A DNA stretch of 64,000 nt from the NCBI RefSeq assembly GCF_900141705.1, contig NZ_FQYM01000007.1, forward strand, positions 1 through 64,000. Reading direction: 5' to 3'. Position 1 is the first letter of the stretch; each line of letters begins with the position of its first letter. This stretch comes from Fibrobacter sp. UWP2 (GTDB lineage: Bacteria; Fibrobacterota; Fibrobacteria; Fibrobacterales; Fibrobacteraceae). The position numbers and the translations under genes are program-made. A model generated the notes under the pieces. The model saw nothing but the letters and a program-made list of their open reading frames with translations. It was not told the DNA's origin and did not search any database. Shown here one piece after another: positions 41,164 to 48,596 of this stretch.

Positions 41164-43692
41164 ATGACAAAAGTCTTGTTCCATAATGCCAAAGTTCTAA
41201 GGGCGGCCGCCACAGCGAGCCTCGCCTTGCTTTGCGTATTTGGCGGCAAGGCTCACGCCAGCACCATGGCGTACTCGCTGCAAGAGGCCATTTACCTGTT
41301 CGAGATGAAGGGCGAAACTGCCGAGGCTATTCGCATTCTCAAGGACGTCTCCGAAAAAGGCGACCGCGAAGACAAGGAGCAAGCCCACTTTTACCTTGCC
41401 AAAATCCAAGAACTCGCGGGCAATTTCAGTTCAGCAAACTTCTATTACAAGCAAAGCCTGAACAACACCAAGGAGACCGCCAAGGCCTACTGGCTTGCCG
41501 AACGCGAAGCGGCGACCAGCAACACCTTTGACGAGTTGCTCAAAAAGAAGATCCCGCTCAAGTCCCCCATTACCAAAATTTTCAAGGACAACTCGACCTA
41601 CCTCCTACTCGAAAACAAGAACATCAAAAAGGTAGAGCAGGACACCCTTATTTCGATCAACCCCCATATAGGGGCCAACGCCGAAATCCTTTATATTGAC
41701 GACGCAGGCGTTTGGTACCAGTATCCCGAAAAAGACAGTCTCCATTTTAAGTCCTTTACCAACTCCGCAATCAAGAGGGCGTTCCCCATTGTGGGGACAA
41801 CCAGCATTTTTATCAAGGGCGACAACATTCTCGCGCAAAGTGCACACACTCTGACGTTGCTCAACAAAAAAGGCATCCGTGCGCAAATCAACGAGAAGTA
41901 CAACGGCTGTGATGTATCGGCTTTTTACGCCACCACAGGGCACTTCGTGCTCAACTGTCCCGACAATGCCCTGCATTTTGTTTCGGATGGCGACGCCAGT
42001 GAAACCTACACCATCACCCAGTTCGAACCCATCAAGGAACTCCTCGTCGACAAGCGCGACATCTTGTTGCTCTCGGGCAATACGCTGTTTTGCTACCAGC
42101 CCAAAAACAGCGCCATCCCCCAATGGAGGGTTTCCTTCAGCAATGCCGAAAAAATTCTCTCCTTCGAAAACCGCATTGCCGTTTTAGAGGCCTCAGGGCG
42201 CGTTACACTTTTGAACAAGTCCAACGGCACTATCAAATCCATCATCAGGAGCGACGCCGCCGACATTCAGGAACTGGCCCAAGGGACACTCGGTCTCTTT
42301 ACCAACGAAGGCGCGCTCACCGTCGTCGATACCATCCTTAGGCCGCTTTGGCATTTCAACTTCACCAAGCCCATCACCACGGATGTCATCCGCACGGGCG
42401 AAAGCATCTACTTGTTCTTTGGCGACTCCTACTTGCAGGGGATTGCACCGCACTATTACGGCATGCACCCGCTCCTTTCGGAGAACCTCGCCAAGCGTGC
42501 CGCCTCATTGGTCGAAAACAGCGACTGGACTTCGCTGCCTAGTATCTTGGATTCCATTTTCAAGCTGGAACCGGGCAATGCCGAAGCTTGGCTGTTCAAG
42601 GCACTGTACTTGGAGAACAACGAGGGCAACGACAAGGACCGTCAAAAAGCATGGTCCGAGGCAGTCCGTCACTCGGTCAGCAACCCCTACGCGACCCCGG
42701 TTATATTGAACCGCTACGGGAAAGCCATTGGCGCCAAGTTCGTAAGCCTCCTAAACATTTCGCCCAAGACCAAGTACCCGCAGCTCTTTGGCAGCAAAAA
42801 GAACTTGTTCACCATTGACCCGGCAGCCGAGCGCCTCATTTGCGTGAACGCCGACAACGGGGAACTCCGCTGGACGCGCCCTCTCGCCAAAATGGACAAC
42901 AGCCCTGTGATGGACCATGACGACGCCATTCTCGCCCTTATCTCCGGATTCACTTTGAACATCTACGACTTCAACAAGGATACGCCGCCAACAACCATCC
43001 AGCTCCCCGGCAAGGCTTTCAACGTCAAGGTAAACGACGACGCCATATACGTTTCGACTTGGAACGGGTTTCTGCTCAAGATTCTGCGTCCCGAAAGCAA
43101 GCTGGCCTGGTCCCGCAAGATTTTCTCCATCCCGTTCCTCTTCACCAAGAATGGCGCGGAATTGCACCTGGCAAGTCTTGATGGCGATATCATCCACCTT
43201 TGGGACGGCTCCGGGCAAATCAAGAGCAACGGCGTCAAGCTCCAAAACGGAATTTCGCTACTGGCCCAGGCAGACTCCATTATGGCAATCGCCACGGCAA
43301 ACAACAGGCTCTACTTGTACAACACTACCAACAACGCCAACGAGCCCGTTCAAATCTTGCTGGAATCCCCCATTTCGTCGCTGCAGGCAGTCCAGTACCA
43401 AGGAAAGCCGCACTTTATGGTGGGCCTTTCGGATCAAACCGTCCTATTCTATACCATCAAGGGCGCTCCCCTCTGGAAGTTCCAAGGCAAGAACAGCGTA
43501 TTCAACACCCCGTTCATCCACGACAACTCGGCCTGGCTTGACCAAGGCAACGAAGTTGTTTCCATTTCACTCAAAGACGGCAAGGTCCAGCAAAAATTCA
43601 GCACCCCCGGAGGGGCTGGCACCCCCTTTATTTTGAACAAAACACTTTACAGCGCCTCGTCAAAACGCCTTTTGTACGGGTTTTCTTTGTAA
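41164..43692 (+). CDS. Exported TPR / PQQ-like beta-propeller protein
   Basis: An 842-aa protein with signal peptide ending 'GGKAHAS', a TPR-like region at about residues 35-115 ('AEAIRILKDVSEKGDREDKEQAHFYLAKIQEL' region), then repeated propeller blades with the PQQ-like pattern ('CVNADNGELRWTRPL', 'ILRPESKLAWSRKIF', 'YTIKGAPLWKFQGKN', 'SISLKDGKVQQKF'). BamB-like scaffolds have this fold. Last of the LysM-kinase-regulator group, so probably a periplasmic sensor partner or target. Specific role unknown. Confidence 0.82.
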   Translation: MTKVLFHNAKVLRAAATASLALLCVFGGKAHASTMAYSLQEAIYLFEMKGETAEAIRILKDVSEKGDREDKEQAHFYLAKIQELAGNFSSANFYYKQSLNNTKETAKAYWLAEREAATSNTFDELLKKKIPLKSPITKIFKDNSTYLLLENKNIKKVEQDTLISINPHIGANAEILYIDDAGVWYQYPEKDSLHFKSFTNSAIKRAFPIVGTTSIFIKGDNILAQSAHTLTLLNKKGIRAQINEKYNGCDVSAFYATTGHFVLNCPDNALHFVSDGDASETYTITQFEPIKELLVDKRDILLLSGNTLFCYQPKNSAIPQWRVSFSNAEKILSFENRIAVLEASGRVTLLNKSNGTIKSIIRSDAADIQELAQGTLGLFTNEGALTVVDTILRPLWHFNFTKPITTDVIRTGESIYLFFGDSYLQGIAPHYYGMHPLLSENLAKRAASLVENSDWTSLPSILDSIFKLEPGNAEAWLFKALYLENNEGNDKDRQKAWSEAVRHSVSNPYATPVILNRYGKAIGAKFVSLLNISPKTKYPQLFGSKKNLFTIDPAAERLICVNADNGELRWTRPLAKMDNSPVMDHDDAILALISGFTLNIYDFNKDTPPTTIQLPGKAFNVKVNDDAIYVSTWNGFLLKILRPESKLAWSRKIFSIPFLFTKNGAELHLASLDGDIIHLWDGSGQIKSNGVKLQNGISLLAQADSIMAIATANNRLYLYNTTNNANEPVQILLESPISSLQAVQYQGKPHFMVGLSDQTVLFYTIKGAPLWKFQGKNSVFNTPFIHDNSAWLDQGNEVVSISLKDGKVQQKFSTPGGAGTPFILNKTLYSASSKRLLYGFSL

Positions 43693-43849
43693 TTAGTTCA
43701 AAAAAGTGGTTTAAAGCCCCCGTTTATTCCACTTTATCATAGTCTGTAAAGATTTTTTAGTAGCATTTTTTTATAAAACTCACTACATTTTCATTATAAA
43801 GTATTGTTTCTTTTGTGTTAAAAGAGACAAAATATGAGATGAAGGGATT

Positions 43850-45625
43850 ATGAGTGCTATTAACAAAATCTTCGGGCTTCTAGGGGAAACAGGCTTGCTG
43901 ATTGCAGCAGCGAGCCTTGTGGCATGCCAGGAGACTAAACAGGAATCCGCCGCCGCGGACGCTTCGGAATATCCGAGAGCCGAAACATTATATATAGGCG
44001 GCTTCGACTGGGCTCCCCCGTCGACCTTCAACCCATTGGACTACGACCCGAACTTCCCCATCGACGGCAACGTCCGCCTGATGTACGAGACCCTTGTTAC
44101 CTACAACCAGCTTGACGGCAAGCTTGAACCGATGCTCGCGGACAGTTTTGAACAGACGGACTCTTCGCTCGTGGTGCACCTGGACCCGAGGGCCAAGTGG
44201 AACAACGGTCAACCGGTCACCGTGGACGACGTCCTGTTCACATTCCACATTGACGAGATTTTGCCGACCCCGCGTCACGGCAACTGGGAATACATCCAGT
44301 CCATCGAGGCTGTCGAAGGCAACAACATTGTATTCCACTACGTCAAAAACAACAAGAACCCTCTCATTTTGCTGAACGCCATCGCCGAAACCTCCATCCT
44401 GCCGAAGGCCGTCTTTGAACCGTTGGTCAACTCCGCCAAAAAAGGCAAGTCCTATGACTTCAACCGCATTACGGCTTTCAAGAACGACTCCGTGCCCGTG
44501 GTCTCGGGCCCGTACAACCTCAAGACGTTCTCTCCCGACAAAATTGTGTTGGAACGCGATGCCAACTACTGGGGCAACGTAAAGCACGGGGGCAAGCTCC
44601 CGGCTCCCAAGTTCATCATCCACTCCCTCTACAACGGCAACAACCACTTCAACAGTGCCATGACCAAGGGCAACCTCGATGTCTCGTCCATCTTCTTGCC
44701 GCGCATTTGGGACAAGGCAAAAGACAGCATCCGTTCTTGGAGCCGCAACGAGCCCTACCATCTTCCGGGCTCTATCACAACGCTCATCATCGCCCACCAG
44801 AACGCGCCGCTCAATGACGTCGCCTTCCGCCAGGCAATGACCTACGCCGTGAACTACGAAAAGATCAAGACCCGCGCCATCTCCAACTACACGCCCGACA
44901 TCCAGGCCGGTTTCATTTTGCCCTTCGGTTCCGAGAGCAAGTTCTTCAACAAAGAAGACGCCGACAAGTTGGAATTGGGTTTCGACGCCGACAAGGCCAA
45001 AAAGATCTTGACCGACGCCGGTTATACATGGAACGACGAAGGCAGGCTCATGGACAAGGGTGGCAAGCCCGTCCGCACCATCACCATTGAATGCCCGTCT
45101 GGCTGGACCGACTGGGAAGACGCCATCAAGGTCATTGTGGCCTCTTTCCAAGAAGTCGGCATCCCTGCCGAAGAAAAGTTCGTGGACTACAGCGTATGGG
45201 ACACCGATTTGCGCAAGGGGACCTTCGACCTCGCCATGAAAACGCAGACTGCCGAACTTTCTGCAGCAACACCGTGGAGCCGCTTTGAGCAAATCATGGG
45301 TACTATCGGCGGCGTAAAGGCCGTTGGCGAAGACGCCTTCTCGAACCAGGGGCGCTTTAAAAATGAGAACGCCAATAAGCTTCTGGCAAAGATCCCGACC
45401 GTCACCGACGAAAAGGAACTGGCTGCAGCCTACCGCGATCTCAACAAGATCTTCATGGAAACCGTACCGGTCATCCCGGTGATGTACCGCCCCACGCAGT
45501 ACTACCAGTTCTCCACAAAGCACTGGGACAACTTCCCCACCGAGGAAAATCCCTACGCACCGCCGCAACATTTGATTGTTGCCGCAGGTGTTAAGGCACT
45601 GTGGGAAATAAAACCTGCTAAATAG
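43850..45625 (+). CDS. Extracellular solute-binding lipoprotein, family 5
   Basis: A 591-aa substrate-binding protein of the peptide/nickel ABC type. Lipobox 'SLVAC', then 'VRLMYETLVTYNQLDGKLEPMLADSFEQTDSS' region and 'WNNGQPVTVDDVLFTF' as in OppA/DppA. 'AFRQAMTYAVNYEKI' and 'AGFILPFGSESKFFN' follow. Permease and ATPase genes are not adjacent. Ribosome site AAGGG. Ligand unknown. Confidence 0.9.
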   Translation: MSAINKIFGLLGETGLLIAAASLVACQETKQESAAADASEYPRAETLYIGGFDWAPPSTFNPLDYDPNFPIDGNVRLMYETLVTYNQLDGKLEPMLADSFEQTDSSLVVHLDPRAKWNNGQPVTVDDVLFTFHIDEILPTPRHGNWEYIQSIEAVEGNNIVFHYVKNNKNPLILLNAIAETSILPKAVFEPLVNSAKKGKSYDFNRITAFKNDSVPVVSGPYNLKTFSPDKIVLERDANYWGNVKHGGKLPAPKFIIHSLYNGNNHFNSAMTKGNLDVSSIFLPRIWDKAKDSIRSWSRNEPYHLPGSITTLIIAHQNAPLNDVAFRQAMTYAVNYEKIKTRAISNYTPDIQAGFILPFGSESKFFNKEDADKLELGFDADKAKKILTDAGYTWNDEGRLMDKGGKPVRTITIECPSGWTDWEDAIKVIVASFQEVGIPAEEKFVDYSVWDTDLRKGTFDLAMKTQTAELSAATPWSRFEQIMGTIGGVKAVGEDAFSNQGRFKNENANKLLAKIPTVTDEKELAAAYRDLNKIFMETVPVIPVMYRPTQYYQFSTKHWDNFPTEENPYAPPQHLIVAAGVKALWEIKPAK

Positions 45626-45640
45626 CTTAAAATACTGATA

Positions 45641-45668
45641 AAATGCGCCTTTTGGGCGCATTTTTATT
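45641..45668 (+). terminator. Intrinsic terminator after the solute-binding gene
   Basis: Stem aaatgcgcc / loop ttttg / stem ggcgcattt followed by TTATTTATTTTT. Confidence 0.88.
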
Positions 45669-45702
45669 TATTTTTGACGTAAGTTTACAAAGGAGATCCG
45701 TC

Positions 45703-46494
45703 GTGGGAAAGACTCGCTTTATTTTGCCTAATGCATTCACCAGCATGAACTTTTTGCTCGGTGTATTTTCCATTTGCTGGGTAACGGGGGCATTTCCATC
45801 CAAGAACCCCATTCTCATGGGAGCGTACTTCATCATCCTTTGCGTTCTCCTCGACAAGCTCGACGGCTTTGCCGCACGCCTGGTCAACGCCAGCTCCGAA
45901 TTCGGCGCCCAGTTCGACAGTCTCGCCGACCTGATTGCCTTTGGCCTCGCCCCGGCATTCTGCGTGATTTTCGCCTACAAGAGCATGGTCCCCGACTTCT
46001 TTGACGCAAACACGCCGATGATGGCGGTCGCCCTCTCCGTGTACGTTTTGTGTGCCGCCATGCGCCTTGCCAAGTACAACGCCTGCGACTCCGAAAACTA
46101 CCACCACCACTTTTCGGGGCTCCCCTCAACTTTTGCCGGCGCCGTAAACGCCATCCTGGTCGTGTTCCTCATGAACAAGGGCGTCTTTGCCGACCCGAAC
46201 AGCTCGCTCATCTTTTTGCCGGTCATCATCATGTTCATCACGGGAATTTTGATGGTAAGCCCGCTGTTCCTCCCCAAGCTGCAGCCCCGCAAGAACAAGG
46301 CTTTCAACTACTTCCAGGCGGTCCTCATCGTCATTACCTACATCGCCGGCTTCATGTTCATTTCCCAGAGCCTTTACGTGCTGACCTACCTACTGATTCT
46401 CGTCGCCTGCTACATGGTCATTGGCTTTACCATCGGACTTGTGCAGCGTAACAAGATCATCGAAGAAGCGAACGCCGTCGCCAAAGAAAAGTAA
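45703..46494 (+). CDS. pssA: CDP-diacylglycerol-serine O-phosphatidyltransferase
   Basis: Integral membrane enzyme making phosphatidylserine, precursor of phosphatidylethanolamine. The 263-aa protein has the full CDP-alcohol phosphotransferase motif, DGx2ARx8Gx3Dx3D, read as DGFAAR ... EFGAQFDSLAD, and about seven hydrophobic helices. The GTG start at 45703 is chosen because AAAGGAGA lies 8 nt upstream; the ATG at 45643 is inside the terminator of the previous gene. Confidence 0.92.
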   Translation: MGKTRFILPNAFTSMNFLLGVFSICWVTGAFPSKNPILMGAYFIILCVLLDKLDGFAARLVNASSEFGAQFDSLADLIAFGLAPAFCVIFAYKSMVPDFFDANTPMMAVALSVYVLCAAMRLAKYNACDSENYHHHFSGLPSTFAGAVNAILVVFLMNKGVFADPNSSLIFLPVIIMFITGILMVSPLFLPKLQPRKNKAFNYFQAVLIVITYIAGFMFISQSLYVLTYLLILVACYMVIGFTIGLVQRNKIIEEANAVAKEK

Positions 46495-46512
46495 TCGAGT
46501 TTGTTGTATGAG

Positions 46513-46537
46513 AAACGCTCCCTCAAAGGAGCGTTTT
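46513..46537 (+). terminator. Intrinsic terminator after pssA
   Basis: Stem aaacgctcc / loop ctcaaa / stem ggagcgttt followed by TTTA. Separates pssA from the convergent mpaA. Confidence 0.85.
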
Positions 46538-47245
46538 TTATTTGATGTCGGCGTTTTCCAGAAACTCGGCAAAAGGTTCGCCGTAACGTTCGAACAAAAG
46601 TTCGAGGGCTAGGCGCGGCAGTTCCAGCGTCACACATTCCAACCCCTGCTCCATGCACCAGGTCCCAAGGCTCCCGGGCGTAGGGTAACCGATGTTCTCG
46701 ACCCACGGCAAACGGAACACCTTTTGCAAGTCAAGGACAAGGGGCGTTTGGCGCGGGGCGTCCACGCAACCGATGGGCGAATGCATCGAGAGGATTGCCG
46801 AGGGCTTAAGCTTTTGCACCAGTGCCACAAGAGCTTGGATCTCGGGTTCGCCGCCCTTGAAATCACCCGGCGAAAGAAGCGTATCCCGCGGGGCTTCCAA
46901 AACGGAACGCGAAGCCACCGGGTCAGCAGCCCAGTTGGACGTCGGGAAGTTGCGGTTCAGGTCCACGCCGTTCGCGTTCCCGCGGGTGCCCAAGGCAACG
47001 CCGTCGGGATTGGCGCACAGCACAAAGGCGATAGACTTAAACGGACTGGCGTACGCGCGGAGGGCGCGGCTAAGCAAAAAAGTGGTCTCGGGTTCCTCGC
47101 CATGGATGGCCGCCATAACCAGAAGGCGGCAAGGGCCCGTGCACGGGATATAGCGCAGCGTCGCCCCCAAAACGGATATTCCGTAAGGTTCTGTTTTAAG
47201 GCGAAGGACGCCCCGATGTTCCGGCTCAAACTTCACGGCGGTCAC
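46538..47245 (-). CDS. mpaA: Murein tripeptide amidase-like M14 metallopeptidase
   Basis: A 235-aa zinc carboxypeptidase-fold enzyme similar to MpaA, which splits L-Ala-D-Glu-mDAP during murein recycling. Zinc motif H48-x2-E51 in 'AAIHGEEPET', 'NPDGVALGTRGNANGVDLNRNFPT' for substrate binding, 'ILSMHSP' with the third ligand, and catalytic Glu in 'VTLELP'. No signal peptide, so cytoplasmic as expected. Overlaps the vanY-like gene by 4 nt (ATGA). Confidence 0.85.
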   Translation of the reverse strand: MTAVKFEPEHRGVLRLKTEPYGISVLGATLRYIPCTGPCRLLVMAAIHGEEPETTFLLSRALRAYASPFKSIAFVLCANPDGVALGTRGNANGVDLNRNFPTSNWAADPVASRSVLEAPRDTLLSPGDFKGGEPEIQALVALVQKLKPSAILSMHSPIGCVDAPRQTPLVLDLQKVFRLPWVENIGYPTPGSLGTWCMEQGLECVTLELPRLALELLFERYGEPFAEFLENADIK

Positions 47246-47922
47246 ACAAAGTACGGGAAAATAAATTCTTCGGCAAGCTTGTCTAGCCGGGCGAGCACGA
47301 CCTTTTTGCAGGCCATGTCAGACTGCTCGTAAATATGGCGGAGGGTGCTGAGCGAGAAGTTCTGCAAGCGCTTGCGCGACGTAGGGAGGTGCGCAATGTG
47401 CCAGCCCTCGGGGCGAATCTTGCCACGGCCAGGTATAAACACGCGTTCAAAGCCAAACGACTCGCCCTTCTCCATCCGGCGGGTCAAAAACTCATGGAAC
47501 TTGACGAACATGCCGGTACATTCGGCGGGCGTGAGCTGCACCTCGTATCCTTCGGGGCAAGCGGCGCCATCGACCACGTCAATGTCGGTACCCAAATGGT
47601 GGCGGCTTGCCCCGGGGAGCGCCGACCACGTGAGGATGGCATACATCAGTTCTTCTTCGTCCTGCGGGCGTTCCATGGGTTCGCCATGCTCGTCAAGGAG
47701 CTTAAGTTCCCCGCGGGCTTTGCGGTTCCAAATGGAGAGTTGCTTTTCAAAAGGGCGGTAAGCCGATTCAATGCGCAGTTCAAAGCCTTCCGCCTTGGCT
47801 GCATTATTTAGTTTGTCTACAAAAGGAACGATGTCGGCATCGACGAAATAACCCGGCTGCACCTCGACCAAATTTGGTTGGCCCAAACCATAGGGCAAAA
47901 ACTCTTCGGAGACAAAACTCAT
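47242..47922 (-). CDS. M15B D-Ala-D-Ala carboxypeptidase (VanY-like)
   Basis: A 226-aa zinc peptidase. 'IESAYRPFEKQLSIWNRKA', then 'SRHHLGTDIDVVD' (HxxGxxxD zinc motif) and 'EGWHIAH' (third ligand) are typical of VanY/LdcB. No signal peptide is visible with the start at 47922, so it may act in the cytoplasm on recycled peptides, in keeping with the mpaA neighbour. The start is set by GGGAGGG 7 nt upstream and overlaps the ruvC stop (ATGA). Confidence 0.87.
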   Translation of the reverse strand: MSFVSEEFLPYGLGQPNLVEVQPGYFVDADIVPFVDKLNNAAKAEGFELRIESAYRPFEKQLSIWNRKARGELKLLDEHGEPMERPQDEEELMYAILTWSALPGASRHHLGTDIDVVDGAACPEGYEVQLTPAECTGMFVKFHEFLTRRMEKGESFGFERVFIPGRGKIRPEGWHIAHLPTSRKRLQNFSLSTLRHIYEQSDMACKKVVLARLDKLAEEFIFPYFV

Positions 47923-48488
47923 TGGATAGTCCCTCCCATCTTTTCGATTAGGTCCTTCCACTGCTGCACCGTGGCCTTCTTCTTTTTGGTTTTAGCCTTC
48001 CCCTTGAGGGCAACCGTCAATGGCGCCGGCGTGCAGTGGGTAAAGGCTATGGCCAATGCGTCAGAAGCGTCCAATGGGAGGTCTGAGGGTTCAATCCCCA
48101 AACGGGTATAGACCATGTTCGCCACCTGCTCCTTTGAGGCGGAGCCATCCCCGGTCACCGACTGCTTGACGACCTTGGGCGGGTACTCCATAAAGGACAT
48201 TCCCCGCTTGCGGCACGCCACGAGCACAGCCCCGCGAACATGACCCAGCACCAGGGCGCTCTTGGCGTTTTTGGCAAAGAACACGCCTTCCATGGCAAGC
48301 GCCTCGGGGCGGTAGCGTTCTAAAAGTTTTTCCAGCTCCCCAACAATGTGGAGCAAGCGGTCTTCCAAGGCGTTGGTCGCCGGGGCGTGCAAAGTCCCGT
48401 ATTCCAGCACCTGCAACGAGCCGCCGGAATTGTCCAAAAACGCGTACCCCGTCGTGATGGAACCGGGGTCAATTCCTAGAATAACCAT
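47919..48488 (-). CDS. ruvC: Holliday junction resolvase RuvC
   Basis: Endonuclease that cuts Holliday junctions; 189 aa from the conserved start 'MVILGIDPGSITTGYA'. Catalytic acids are in 'GIDPGS', 'AMEGVFFAKN' and 'DASDALAIA'. The start at 48488 is preferred: TATAAT (48495-48500) lies 6 nt before it, and no Shine-Dalgarno is present, which suggests a leaderless message. The in-frame ATG at 48518 would lie upstream of that box. First gene of ruvC-vanY-mpaA. Confidence 0.94.
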   Translation of the reverse strand: MVILGIDPGSITTGYAFLDNSGGSLQVLEYGTLHAPATNALEDRLLHIVGELEKLLERYRPEALAMEGVFFAKNAKSALVLGHVRGAVLVACRKRGMSFMEYPPKVVKQSVTGDGSASKEQVANMVYTRLGIEPSDLPLDASDALAIAFTHCTPAPLTVALKGKAKTKKKKATVQQWKDLIEKMGGTIQ

Positions 48489-48596
48489 ATTCCAATTATA
48501 ACTACTTTTCTTGACCAAAAATTGGTTTTATTCCAGTTTCTTTATTAGATTTTCATTTGGAAGGCTCTTAAAAGAGATTGCCTTCTGGAGGCCCTT

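Noticed and set aside
43703-43735. Inverted repeat aaagtgg/ccacttt after the propeller gene as a terminator
   Set aside because: The stem has a 19-nt loop and no T run after it, so terminator function is not supported.
43988-45661. 557-aa minus-strand frame opposite the solute-binding gene
   Set aside because: Mirror frame of a well-supported family 5 binding protein; composition is atypical and no start signals are present.
45643-45702. ATG start of pssA inside the hairpin
   Set aside because: The ATG lies in the terminator of the preceding gene; the GTG at 45703 has a strong ribosome site.
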